Assembly (NCBI GenBank): GCA_963791495.1
Contig: CAWBST010000021.1
Span: 681,748-745,747, forward strand
From: JAMXLO01 sp963791495
Lineage (GTDB): Bacteria > Pseudomonadota > Alphaproteobacteria > Acetobacterales > Acetobacteraceae
DNA: 64,000 nucleotides
Reading direction: 5' to 3'
Position numbers and translations under genes: made by a program
Notes under the pieces: model-generated
What the model was told of the DNA's origin: nothing
The model's input: only the letters and a program-made list of their open reading frames with translations
Database searches by the model: none
In this document: piece by piece, positions 33,065 to 42,681 of the stretch
Position numbering within the stretch: position 1 is the first letter of the stretch
Layout of the letters: each line of letters opens with the position of its first letter

Positions 33065-34369
33065 ATGACAGAGCTCAAACATGTGCTGATCATCGGCGGC
33101 GGAATCGGCGGCCTGTGCCTGGCGCAAGGCCTGAAGCGGGCCGGCGTGAACGCCACCGTCTATGAGCGCGACCGCGCGATCACCGACCGACTGCAAGGCT
33201 ATCGCGTGCATATCAGCCCGAAGGGGAGCCGCGCACTGCACGATTGCCTGCCGCCCGACTTGTTCGAGACATTCGCCGCCACCTGCGGTCGCCCGCCGCG
33301 CGCCCTTCGCATGTTGACCGAACGCATGCAGACGCTGATCTCGGTCGGCGGCTTCGGCGAACCCAGCGGTGATGCGGTGGAACAGCATCGCTCGGTCAGC
33401 CGCATCACGCTGCGCCAGGTACTGCTCGCGGGGCTCGGCGAGCGCGTGCACTTCGGCAAGACCTTCGTCCGCTACGAAACGCGCGGCGATGGCGTCGTGG
33501 CGTTCTTCGAGGACGGCAGCAGCGCGGAGGGCGATGTCCTGGTGGCGGCCGACGGGGGCGGCTCTCGGGTACGTCGGCAGTACCTGCCGCATGCAGAGCG
33601 GGTCGATACCGGAGTCGCCGCCATCGGTGGCAAGGTGTTCCTCGACGAGTCGACGCGCCGCCGCATCCCGGCACCGCTTCGCGACACGCTGGCGTTGGTG
33701 TCGGGACCCGGTGGGCGCGGATTGTTCGTGGCCCCGCAGGAGTTCTCGCACGCGGCACCGGTGAACGGGGTCGGTGGCGCGGAGGCCGGCGTCGATGCAG
33801 CGAGTGGCACGCACTTCGACAACACGCGCAGCTACCTGATGTGGGCGTTCGGCGCGCAGCGTCGCGTACTCGGCCTGGACGCCGAGGATGCGCCGTCCGC
33901 CGAGACACTGCGCGGCATCGCGCTCGCGGGGATGGCAGACTGGGACGCGGGCTACCGCGAACTCGTGCGCCTGACCGATCCGGATACGCTCTCGCTGCTG
34001 CCGATCCGCACGTCACGCCCGGTGGACGCATGGCAGGCCAGTCGCATCACGCTGCTCGGCGATGCGATCCACAGCATGACGCCGTATCGCGGCATCGGCG
34101 CCAATATCGCGCTGCGAGACGCGGCACTGCTGTGCCGTCAGCTCGTGCGTGCGGCGCGTGGCGAGCTGCCGCTGCTGGATGCGGTCGCCGACTACGAACG
34201 CGCGATGCGTCGCTACGGGTTCGCCGCGGTGCGCGGTTCGCTCGAGGCGATGAAGGCGCAGCTCGAAACCGGCGCACTGGCGCGTGCGGCATCACGCGCG
34301 GTGCTGCGAATGATGAACCGCGTGCCGTCGCTGAAGCGGTGGTTCTTCCTGGCGATGGCAGCCGAGTGA
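33065..34369 (+). CDS. FAD-dependent aromatic-hydroxylase-type monooxygenase
   Basis: This 434-aa flavoprotein belongs to the PHBH/UbiH group. It has the GxGxxG dinucleotide fold LIIGGGIGGLCLAQGL at the N-terminus, the DG motif LVAADGGGSRVRRQYL, and the FAD ribityl motif LLGDAIHSMTPYRGIGANI. Such enzymes hydroxylate aromatic compounds or inactivate antibiotics such as tetracycline and rifampicin; the substrate is unknown here. Co-transcription with padR suggests induction by a phenolic or antibiotic-like compound. Confidence 0.88.
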   Translation: MTELKHVLIIGGGIGGLCLAQGLKRAGVNATVYERDRAITDRLQGYRVHISPKGSRALHDCLPPDLFETFAATCGRPPRALRMLTERMQTLISVGGFGEPSGDAVEQHRSVSRITLRQVLLAGLGERVHFGKTFVRYETRGDGVVAFFEDGSSAEGDVLVAADGGGSRVRRQYLPHAERVDTGVAAIGGKVFLDESTRRRIPAPLRDTLALVSGPGGRGLFVAPQEFSHAAPVNGVGGAEAGVDAASGTHFDNTRSYLMWAFGAQRRVLGLDAEDAPSAETLRGIALAGMADWDAGYRELVRLTDPDTLSLLPIRTSRPVDAWQASRITLLGDAIHSMTPYRGIGANIALRDAALLCRQLVRAARGELPLLDAVADYERAMRRYGFAAVRGSLEAMKAQLETGALARAASRAVLRMMNRVPSLKRWFFLAMAAE

Positions 34370-34375
34370 CGACGC

Positions 34376-35584
34376 CTACTCAGCCGCAACGGTCGCTGTC
34401 TGCTGGCGTGCCACCGAGCGCGCCGTGCCGACGCACAGCAGGCTCGCCAGCAACAGCACCGCGACAAACACCAGTATCAGCTCTGGATGGCCGCGATCGA
34501 TCAGGAAGCCGAACGGCACTGGTGTCACAGCGCTGCCGAGAGGCAGGCCGGCGCTGACGAAACCGAACACCTTGCCGATCTGACCAGGCGGCGCGGCGTC
34601 CTTCAGCATCACGTCGCGCGGCGTGCGGCTGGCGCCCAGAGCAAGGCCAGACGCGAACATCAGCGCGATCACCAACAGCGCGGAAACCGGTGCCCAATTC
34701 ACCGCAAGGGTCAGCGCGGCGGACGCGATCGTCAGGATCACCGCGAAGGCGAGTACGTGCCGCTTGTAGGTGTCGGCGAACCAGCCACCGACGAGTACTC
34801 CGATGGTTGAACCGATCATGTAGCCGGTGAGCGTCGTCGACGCGATCTCCAGCGTCAGACCCTTCACCGTGTGCAGTATCGTGATCAGCCACGACTGCAC
34901 ACCAGCCCCCGCCATCGAGCCCAACAGAAAGAACGCGAAGAACAGCAGCATAGTCCGGCTCATCAGCAGCTCGCGACCGGACAGTGCGGGGCCGGCGTGC
35001 GCAGGCTCATGGCGCACCTGGTCCTTCAGAATGCTACTTTGCAGAATGATGGACACCGCCACCGGAACGCCCAGGAGCCCGACCATGATCAGACTGGCGC
35101 GCCAGCCGATCGTCACCGCCAATGCCGCCATGATCGGCGGCGCGGCAGCGAAGCCCAGGTTGCCGCTGAACGTGTGCAGTGCGAACGCGCGGCCCATCCG
35201 GTCCTTGTCCACCGAGCCCGACAGGATCGCGTAGTCGCAGGGATGGAACACCGAGTTGCCCATGCCTGAGAGCGGCGCCAACAGCAGGATCTGCCAGAAG
35301 CTGGTGGCGAAGCCCATGGCGGTGATGCAGAGCGACATCAGCAGCGCGCCGCCGATCAGAAATGGGCGGGCGCCGTAGCGATCCACCAGGAAGCCGACCG
35401 GTGTCTGCAGGATCGCCGACGCGCCGGACATCAGCGCGACGGCGAGGCCAAGTTCCGCGAAGCTCACCTGGAATGCTGTCTGCCAGGCGAGGAACAACGG
35501 CGGCAGGCACAGCGAGTAGAAGTGAGACAGGAAATGGCCGTTTCCCAGCAGCAGATTGACGCGGGTGGTGCGGCTCACGGCCAT
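34376..35584 (-). CDS. MFS transporter
   Basis: This 402-aa, 12-helix major facilitator is similar to fosmidomycin-resistance-like and sugar-type transporters. It has NGHFLSHFYSLCLPPLFLAW in helix 1, GFLVDRYGARPFLIGG in loop 2-3, GNSVFHPCDYAILSG and a second GGWFADTYKRHVLAF loop. The substrate is unknown. It is convergent with the monooxygenase gene (6 bp apart) and its 5' end faces the insertion sequence. Confidence 0.88.
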   Translation of the reverse strand: MAVSRTTRVNLLLGNGHFLSHFYSLCLPPLFLAWQTAFQVSFAELGLAVALMSGASAILQTPVGFLVDRYGARPFLIGGALLMSLCITAMGFATSFWQILLLAPLSGMGNSVFHPCDYAILSGSVDKDRMGRAFALHTFSGNLGFAAAPPIMAALAVTIGWRASLIMVGLLGVPVAVSIILQSSILKDQVRHEPAHAGPALSGRELLMSRTMLLFFAFFLLGSMAGAGVQSWLITILHTVKGLTLEIASTTLTGYMIGSTIGVLVGGWFADTYKRHVLAFAVILTIASAALTLAVNWAPVSALLVIALMFASGLALGASRTPRDVMLKDAAPPGQIGKVFGFVSAGLPLGSAVTPVPFGFLIDRGHPELILVFVAVLLLASLLCVGTARSVARQQTATVAAE

Positions 35585-35737
35585 CTCTTGGGGTCTCCGG
35601 ACGTCGGAGCAAGGATGTGGTGACGCTTGAGTGGCGTCAACCGCCGCGCCGACCCTGTGTGGCTAGCTCGTGGAATGTCCGGTGTTTGTAGCTCGTGAAG
35701 TGTCCGGTGAAGTCGGCCTCCTTGGGTGGAGGTTTGG

Positions 35738-36941
35738 ATGGACCGGGCACGCATTCACGAGGGGATACGTCGGATGCGTTTCGAGGATGTGCTTGGCCGG
35801 ACGGAGCGGTCTGAACTGAGCCAGATGGAGGCGGCGGAGTTGCTTGGAGTAAGCGAGCGAACGTTCCGCCGATGGCGGGATCGGCACCGGGAGGAAGGAC
35901 TGACGGGGTTGGCGGACCGCCGTCTGCAGCCGTCGCCGCGCCGCGCGCCGGTGGCGGAGATCGAACGGATGCTGGGGCTATATCGCGACCTCTATCGCGG
36001 CTTCACGGTGAAGCATTTCCACGAGCACCTGGCCAAACGGCACAACTACACGCTGGGTTACACGGTGACCAAGCTGCATCTGCACCGTAGCGGTCTGGTG
36101 AGCCCGGCGAAGACGCGCTCAGCGCATCGCAAGAAGCGCCCGCGTCGCCCAATGGTGGGGATGATGCTGCATCAGAGCCTGCCCCGGACTGGATCCGGGG
36201 ATGCCTCGACGCACGCCTGGCTGGCGGGGGCTGCCGGCAAGCACGACCTGGTGGTGACGATGGAGGACGCCACCAGCGCGCTCTACTCGCTGTTCCTGGT
36301 GGATGAGGAGGGCACGGCGTCGAGCCTGCGTGGTGTGCGCGAGGTTGTCGAGAAGCAGGGTCTGTTCTGCTCGCTCTACACCGATCGAGGCAGCCACTAC
36401 TTCGAGACCCCGGCGGCGGGTGCTCGGGTGTCGAAGACGGTGCTGACGCAGTTCGGCCGCGCGCTGAAGCAGCTCGGCATCGAGCACATCGCCGCCTACT
36501 CGCCGCAGGCGCGCGGTCGCTCGGAACGGGTGTTCGGCACGCTGCAGGACCGGCTGCCGAAGGAGCTGGCGCTGGCCGGCATCACCACGGTGGAGGCGGC
36601 CAATGATTGGCTGCGTGAGGTCTACCTGCCTGACCACAATGCACGGTTCGCGATCGCCGCGGAGCAGGAAGGATCGGCATTCGTGACCGACACGGCGGGC
36701 GCCTGGCGCGAGATCCTTTGTATCCAGGAGGAGCGCCGGGTGGGCAACGACAACACGGTGAAATGGCGCGGGCTGAGCCTGCAACTGCCATCGTCCCGAT
36801 TGCGACCACACTTCGTGAAGGCGACGGTGCGGGTGCATCGAGTATCCGGATAGCCAGCTGGCGGTGTTCTGGGGACCCCATCGGCTGGCCGACTACGACG
36901 CACACGGCGCCATCATTCAGCCGGAGCGACAGGCCGCATGA
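35738..36941 (+). pseudogene. DDE transposase (ISNCY/IS481-like, HTH plus rve domain), frameshifted
   Basis: The N-terminal HTH (SQMEAAELLGVSERTFRRWR) binds the ends. The catalytic core has the second Asp in YTDRGSHYFETP and the Glu region ARGRSERVFGTLQDRLPKEL. It starts at the ATG at 35738 after GGAGG. Two lesions are visible. Eight extra residues (SLPRTGSG) after MLHQ come from a 24-bp palindromic insertion close to the first catalytic Asp (MLHQ-DASTHAWL). A one-base gain near 36843 then cuts the protein off after ATVRVHR. Restoring it gives YPDSQLAVFWGPHRLADYD and a stop at 36941 (about 400 aa). Confidence 0.85.
36176..36199. repeat. 24-bp palindromic insertion inside the transposase gene
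   Basis: AGCCTGCCCCGGACTGGATCCGGG lies between the codons CAG and GAT of the motif MLHQ-DASTHAW. Its core CCCCGGA-CTGGA-TCCGGGG is a palindrome of the common 'cccggactt-gatccggg' repeat type. The insertion keeps the frame and adds eight residues. Confidence 0.65.
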
Positions 36942-36960
36942 CACGCTCCCAGCGCGGCCG

Positions 36961-36990
36961 CTCTGTGCCGGGGCATGCCCCGGCACAGAG
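36961..36990. terminator. Perfect 30-bp palindrome after the transposase gene
   Basis: The sequence beginning CTCTGTGCCGGGGCATGCCC is its own reverse complement over 30 bp. It lies 20 bp after the restored transposase stop and before the right inverted repeat. It would form a strong hairpin that could end transcription, though no T-run follows. It may instead be another REP-type insertion. Confidence 0.45.
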
Positions 36991-37083
36991 CAAGAACGGA
37001 GCGGACAGATCACGCGCTACAAAAACCGGACAGAGTGATTAGCTAGCGACACCGCCGCACCGCCTCTGCGTCGCAGGAGACAG

Positions 37084-37725
37084 CTAGCCGAGTGTCCCGA
37101 TCTGCCAGCTTGTCGTCGTCGTCACTGCGCCGTCGGCCATCGGCGTGACGCTTTGACTTCGCAGCATGACGCCGGTGGCACGGTCGATCGTATAGAGTGT
37201 CTCGGCGCGCACCTCCGGCCGGCCCGCGGCATCATGCCGCACGACGCGCAGTTCCATCGCCGGTCGTTTGTTTCCGGCCACATCGACGGTGGCGTTGGCG
37301 ACGTGCATGACGGTGACGCGCTTCCAGAGCCGTGCATGTTCGGTGTCGAACGAAGCCTCGGTGCCCACCGGGCCGACGAGCGCGGCGCGGAAAGCCGCTC
37401 GAGCCTCATCGCTCATCGGCTTGTCCGGTCCATTGCTCCATAAGCCGAAATAGAGCGGGTACGAGCGGCCGGACCAATCGAGCAGGCAGCGGTCGGGATC
37501 ATTGGGGTCGCTGCCGCGATAGCCGATGCGAACTCCGTCCGACAGCGTGGCGGACAGACCGGTGGCGCAGTTGGGCACCGCCGCAAGCCCGGAAGCATCC
37601 GACTGGCTGGCCGACTGTGTCGGCGCCCCACTGGGAACCGCCTGGCAGGCCGCAACGGAAAGACAGAGGGTCGCAAGGCACCCGACAATACCCGGATGCC
37701 GCGAGGCATGACGCTCGAAATGCAT
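37084..37725 (-). CDS. Putative lipoprotein of unknown function
   Basis: This 213-aa protein has a type II signal sequence: a basic start, a hydrophobic stretch IVGCLATLCLSVAAC and a lipobox ending at Cys27 (VAAC). The mature part has two further cysteines (NCATGL and DRCLLDW) that may form a disulfide, and an Ig-like or beta-rich look (SGRSYPLYFGLWSNG, ETLYTIDRATGVMLRSQSV). I do not recognise the family. It stands alone between the insertion sequence and the divergent Bcr-type pump. Confidence 0.7.
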   Translation of the reverse strand: MHFERHASRHPGIVGCLATLCLSVAACQAVPSGAPTQSASQSDASGLAAVPNCATGLSATLSDGVRIGYRGSDPNDPDRCLLDWSGRSYPLYFGLWSNGPDKPMSDEARAAFRAALVGPVGTEASFDTEHARLWKRVTVMHVANATVDVAGNKRPAMELRVVRHDAAGRPEVRAETLYTIDRATGVMLRSQSVTPMADGAVTTTTSWQIGTLG

Positions 37726-37863
37726 CGCACGCAGTTACCACGACGGTTTCGAGTCGCATAATACCCAATTGATCACACGTGGTTTATTTGGCCTTCGTAT
37801 TTGCCAGAACCGGTCGCCCTGCCTCCCCTGGCCATCTGGCACGCACCCTGCAATGAACGCCGT

Positions 37864-39037
37864 ATGGGCTTCCCCGCGTGGCTCCCCCTGCTGCTCGGCT
37901 TCCTGACCGCGGTCGGGCCGGCCACGACAGACATGTACCTGCCGGCCTTTCCGGCAATCGAGGCCTCGTTCAGCGCGCACGCCGGTTCTGCGCAGTTGAC
38001 CCTCGCCGCGTGGTTCGCCGGTCTCGCGGTGGGCCAGCTCAGCCAGGGCACATTGTCCGACCGGTTCGGCCGCAAGCGGCCGCTGATCGTCGCGACCGCG
38101 ATCTACACGCTCGCCTGCCTGGGCTGCGCGCTGGCGCCATCGATCCAGTGGCTGGCTGCCTTCCGAGCGCTCGCCGCGATCGGTGCGTCGGCCGGCATGG
38201 TGATCCCGCGCGCGATGGTCCGCGATCTGGCCGAGGGCCACGCCGCGGCAGTGCTGCTGTCACGGCTGTCGCTGGTGATGGGGGCCGCGCCGATCCTCGC
38301 GCCAGCCATCGGCAGCGCGGTGCTGGCCTTCGCCGACTGGCGCGGCATCTTCTGGATCCTCACCGCATACGGCGTTGCATGCTGGATACTTGTGGTGCTG
38401 CTGTTGCCCGACACGCTGCCAGAGGAGCGGCGCATCCGGCTGCGTCCCGGCGAGCAGTTGGCTCGCTATCGCAGCATCCTCGCCGAGCGCGGCTTCCTGA
38501 CGCATGCATCGATGGGCGGCTTCGCGACGTTCGCTTTCTTCGCCTATCTCGGCGGCTCGTCGCCGGTGTTCATCCAGGGCTTCGGCCTGACGCCGGCGCA
38601 GTACGCGATGATCTTCGGCGCAAACTCGTTCGGCCTGATCTGCTGCGCGCAGCTCAATCCGCATCTGCTTCGTCGTTTCGGGCACTCCCGGGTGCTGCGC
38701 TGGGTCAGCCGCGTCCATCTGGCCGCAACCGCCGCGCTGACGGTGATCGCGTTCGCCCAGTGGCACACGTTGCCGCTGGTCGATCGCGCCGGTGTTCGTG
38801 GCGATAAGCTGTATGGGCATGCTGAACCCCAATACGATCGTCGGCGCGCTTGCGCGTCATCAGCATCACGCCGGCAGCGCGTCATCGGTGATGGGCACCG
38901 GTCAGTATCTGCTGGGTGCGATCAGTGGCCTTATGGTGGGCCTCGTTACCGACGGCACGCCGCGCGGCATGGCAGCGCTGATGCTGCTCGGCTCGATCGG
39001 CATGACGATGGCCGATGCACGACGGCCACGCGTGTAA
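37864..39037 (+). pseudogene. Bcr/CflA-type MFS drug exporter, frameshifted
   Basis: This is a 12-helix DHA1 transporter of the bicyclomycin/chloramphenicol-resistance group. It has FLTAVGPATTDMYLPAFPAI in helix 1, the loop 2-3 motif GTLSDRFGRKRPLIV and the RALAAIGASAGMVIPRAMVR helix. The frame is lost near 38780 after FAQWHTLPL. Dropping one base (CTGGTCGATCG) restores IAPVFVAISCMGMLNPNTIV and the last helices, with the stop at 39037 (about 390 aa). The start at 37864 (MGFPAWLPLL) is the first in-frame ATG matching the family N-terminus. Confidence 0.87.
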
Positions 39038-39068
39038 TGCTTGAGGAACCGGCCGCCGCCGCCATCGA

Positions 39069-40889
39069 TCACCCTTGCCATCCCGCCTTGCGCAGGCCAA
39101 CGAGCATGTGTTCATGGTCCTGCGGGCGGAAAGAGGGCGGGCAGGAGCGCACGTAAGCCTCAAACGATCGCAACGACATGTCCATCGCTGTCCGCAATGC
39201 ATCGGAGGCTTCGGCGGTCCTGCCAAGCTGACCGAGCGCCGCCGCCAGCCATCGATAGGCCAGAGGATGTTCCGGATGATGCGCTATGGCGTTTCGTGCC
39301 GCGGCAACTGTGGCGACATAGTCGCGCTCGAAATAGTAGGAGCCCGCAATCTGGCTTCGCAGATGCGCGTCGCGGGGATCATGCGGACTGAGCTGTAGTG
39401 TCGCCAGCACGACGTCACGTCCTTCCTTGGGCTGACCACCGAAAATCAGCAACGCGCCTTTGATGCCGTTTGCCCATGGCGAGTTGGGGTTGTGCGCAAG
39501 AGCAAGGGCCGCTCGTTTCCAGGCCTCGGCGAAGTCACCGGAAGTCCAGAGGGCGAACGCCATGATCGCCTGCGCGTCGGCATCGTTGGGGTCGATCTCG
39601 ATCGCCGCCCGCGCTCGATCCATGGCGAGCCTTGCCGCCGCATCCCTCGGCATTGTGCCATGCGATACGTTCTGCATCAGGATCGATTGCGCATAAGCCG
39701 CATGAGCAGCGGAGAATGTGGGATCCAGCGCTATGGCGCGGTCGAAGAACCGCTGCGCCGTCACATTGTCGCTCGCGGTGAATTTGCCCATGTGCCAGAG
39801 GCCGCGCTGATACGCCTCCCACGCACCGAGGTTCTCAGGTTGCTTGCGTAGCGATCGTTGCCGCTCTGCGCCAGAGATCGCGGGAAGAACCGCATTGGCA
39901 ACTGCCGACGAAATCTCATCCTGGACGGCGAATACCTCATGCACATCACGATTATATCGCTCGGCCCAGATGTGATTCCCGGTCTCCGCGTCGACGAGCT
40001 GTGCCGTGACCCGGACGCGGCTGCCGCTCCGGCGCACGCTGCCCTCGACCACATAGCGGACGTCGAGTTCGCGCGCCACCTGTTTGACGTCTACGGCGCG
40101 GCCTTTGTAAGTGAAGCTGGAATTGCGCGCGATCACGAACAGCGAGCGGCTGCGGGAAAGCTCCGTGATGATATCGTCGGCGATCCCGTCCGAGAAGAAT
40201 TCCTGATCCCGATCATCGCTCATGTTCGTGAAGGCCAGCACAGCGATGGAAGGCTTGCCCGACAACGACGAATTGTCAGTCGCTTCGTCAGGCGAAGACC
40301 GCTCAACTGAGTTCGGTGTGCCGGTGTTGCCATTGGGGTGCAGCACAAACGCCTCGACCGGCCTGGCAATGTTCTTCAATCTGATTGGCCCAAGCGCCCG
40401 AAAGTCCAGACCAAGCCGGTCGCGTACATGATCGCGCACCGCACGCGTGACGCAGACGCCACCCGGCGGGCATTCTGCCTGAAGCCTGACCGCCACATTC
40501 ACCGCGTCGCCATGGAGATCGGTTCCCTCGGCGATCGTGTCACCGATATTGATGCCTATGCGAAAGCGGATGGCCAGATCAGGAGACTGGCCATCGTCAT
40601 GGCTCGGAACGGACTGCTGCACCTTCACGGCGCAACGCACTGCTCCGTCGATGCTGTCGAATACGATGAGCAGCGAGTCGCCGCCGGTCTGAACTATTCT
40701 TCCCCCATGCTCGTTGATTGTCGGGTCGATCAGGTTGCTTCGGAGAAGACGCAGACGCTCGAGTGTGCCACTATCATCCAAGCCAATGAGGCGGCTGTAG
40801 CCGACCATGTCCGCATAGGCCACGGCCACCAGCTTCCGGCTGGTTGGTGCGCTTCTGATCAGATCCGATGCGTTGGTCCCAGACACCAT
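39069..40889 (-). CDS. Class III cyclase / TolB-like / TPR protein, copy A
   Basis: This 606-aa three-part protein has a class III adenylate/guanylate cyclase domain (residues about 20-195), a TolB/FlgO-like domain (about 215-340, SIAVLAFTNMSDD and FFSDGIADDIITELSRSRSL), and TPR-type helical repeats to the end. In the cyclase, the metal-binding Asp residues are in YADMVGYSR and TGGDSLLIVF, and the transition-state Asn and Arg are kept (GDAVNVAVRLQ). The usual substrate-selecting Lys is Gln (IVQTGGD). I start at the ATG at 40889 because AGGG precedes it at the same spacing as in copy C. It is the last of three tandem paralogues. Confidence 0.88.
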   Translation of the reverse strand: MVSGTNASDLIRSAPTSRKLVAVAYADMVGYSRLIGLDDSGTLERLRLLRSNLIDPTINEHGGRIVQTGGDSLLIVFDSIDGAVRCAVKVQQSVPSHDDGQSPDLAIRFRIGINIGDTIAEGTDLHGDAVNVAVRLQAECPPGGVCVTRAVRDHVRDRLGLDFRALGPIRLKNIARPVEAFVLHPNGNTGTPNSVERSSPDEATDNSSLSGKPSIAVLAFTNMSDDRDQEFFSDGIADDIITELSRSRSLFVIARNSSFTYKGRAVDVKQVARELDVRYVVEGSVRRSGSRVRVTAQLVDAETGNHIWAERYNRDVHEVFAVQDEISSAVANAVLPAISGAERQRSLRKQPENLGAWEAYQRGLWHMGKFTASDNVTAQRFFDRAIALDPTFSAAHAAYAQSILMQNVSHGTMPRDAAARLAMDRARAAIEIDPNDADAQAIMAFALWTSGDFAEAWKRAALALAHNPNSPWANGIKGALLIFGGQPKEGRDVVLATLQLSPHDPRDAHLRSQIAGSYYFERDYVATVAAARNAIAHHPEHPLAYRWLAAALGQLGRTAEASDALRTAMDMSLRSFEAYVRSCPPSFRPQDHEHMLVGLRKAGWQG

Positions 40890-40894
40890 TGACG

Positions 40895-42679
40895 TCAACC
40901 CTGCCATCCGGCCTTTCGTAGTCCCTCCAGCATGTGGTCGTAGTCGACCTGCCGCATCCAGGGCACGCGCTGTCGCACGAAAAAATAGAACGCATCCGGT
41001 GCGACAGCGATCGCCCTGTCGAGCACCTCGCGGGCTTCAGCAGTCCGGCCGAGTTGGCCAAGGGCGGCGGCCAGCCATCGATAGGGCCAAGGATGGTCCG
41101 GACGGTCCGTCACCAGACGCCTCGCCGAGACGACCGCACTCTCATAATCGCGCTCCATGTAGTAAGTCTCGACAATATGGCTTTGTGGGATCACGTCCAA
41201 CGCGCTGCGCGGGTCAATGCGCATGGCGAACTGGATCGACTCCCGCCCCTCCGTAGGTCTGCCAGTGTTCATCAGCAGCCAGCCCTTCGCTCGGTAGGCG
41301 TGAACGCAATTTGGGTTGATCGACAGCGCCCGCTCGACTTGTTCAAAGCCTCTGGCGCAATCCCCAGCAAGCCAACGGCGAACGCCTGGTAAGCAAGTGC
41401 CTCGGCGTCAGTCGGGTCCAGCTCCACAGCTTTGCGGGCTTCATCCGCTGCCAGAAGCAGGCCCTCGGCAAGCGGTCGTTTGACGAAGAGGCCCATCTCC
41501 AGTTGATACAATGTCGCAAGCCCGGTACGGGCCGCTGCCAAGCGTCGGGTCGAGCTCGAGAGCGCGGTTGAAATAGGAACGTGCGTGCGATGCTTCCTCC
41601 AGCCTCTTCTGCGTCAGATGCCACAGGCCGCGTTGGTAAGCTTCCCATGCCCCCAGGCTTTCAGGCGGCTTGCGCAGCGCCCGCCGTTGTTCCGCTTGGG
41701 AGACAGCCGGTCCAATAGCCCTGGTGACCGCAAGCGTGATCTCGTCCTGCACGGCGAACACATCGGCCAGATCGCGGTCGTAGCGTTCTGCCCACACATG
41801 GTTCCCGGTCTCGGCGTCTATGAGTTGTGCGGTCGCACGGATCCTCTGACCGCCGCGACGCACGCTGCCCTCCAGGACGTAGCGTACGCCGAGTTCGTGC
41901 CCGACCTGCTTCACGTCGATCGCGCTACCCTTGTAGCTGAAGCTCGAATTGCGGGCGATGACAAACAGCGCACGGTTACGTGACAGTTCTGTAATGATGT
42001 CATCGGCGATGCCATCAGAGAAGTATTCCTGCTCCGGGTCACCGCTCATATTGGTGAAGGCCAGCACGGCGATCGAAGGCCGATCCGGCAGCGGCAGGGT
42101 TTCGACCGATTTCAGTGCGGCCGCAGCGGATCTCAGTACAAATGCCTCGACTGGGCGGGCGATGTTCTTCAGATTGAGCAGCCCAAGCGTCTCGAAGGCC
42201 AGATCGAGCCGATCGTGCACATGGTCCCGCACCGCTCGCGAGACACAGATGCCGCCCGACGGACACTCCGCCTGGAGACGGGCCGCGACGATCACGCCGT
42301 CGCCGTGCAGGTCGGCGCCGTCGGCAATAGCGTCGCCTATATCGATCCCGATGCGAAAGCGGATAGCCCTGTCGGGGGCGTGACCCGCATCGTGGTTCGG
42401 AACCTGCTGTTGTACCCTGACAGCACAGCGCACCGCGCCGTCGATGCTGTCGAACACCATCAACAGCGAGTCGCCGCCAGTCTGCACGATCCTGCCACCA
42501 TGCTCCGCGATCGCTGGGTCGATCACCGCGGTTCGCACAGCGCGCAGTCGTTCGAGCGTCTCAGCATCATCCAACCCGATCAGGCGGCTGTAGCCGACCA
42601 TGTCGGCGTACACCACAGCGATGAGCTTTCGCCGATCTGACGAGTGCCCCGATTGGTCCGAAGCTTGGGTCTCTGCCAT
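40895..42679 (-). pseudogene. Class III cyclase / TolB-like / TPR protein, copy B, two frame breaks
   Basis: This is the middle paralogue with the same domain order. The frame breaks near 41537 (after ALELDPTLG, one base gained) and again near 41350 (after GLLGIAPE, one base lost). Between and after the breaks the TPR part continues (GLATLYQLEMGLFVKRPLA; FEQVERALSINPNCVHAYR) and ends in GLRKAGWQG at 40895. The two changes cancel, so the length fits copies A and C. In the cyclase domain the catalytic Asn is replaced by Ile (GDGVIVAARLQ). Its start at 42679 follows copy C by 2 bp. Confidence 0.82.
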
Positions 42680-42681
42680 CG

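Larger units (their letters stand above)
35663..37046 (+). mobile_element. Insertion sequence with ~45-bp inverted repeats, flanked by CTAG
   Basis: The left end (after CTAG at 35663) reads CTCGTGGAATGTCCGGTGTT then TGTAGCTCGTGAAGTGTCCG. The right end, read inward on the other strand from CTAG at 37043, reads CTAATCACTCTGTCCGGTTT then TTGTAGCGCGTGATCTGTCC. Each end contains two copies of a TGTCCGG box. The identical CTAG on each side may be a target duplication. The element carries one transposase gene, damaged by a frameshift and a 24-bp insertion. Outward of the transposase lies a 30-bp perfect palindrome (36961-36990). Confidence 0.85.
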
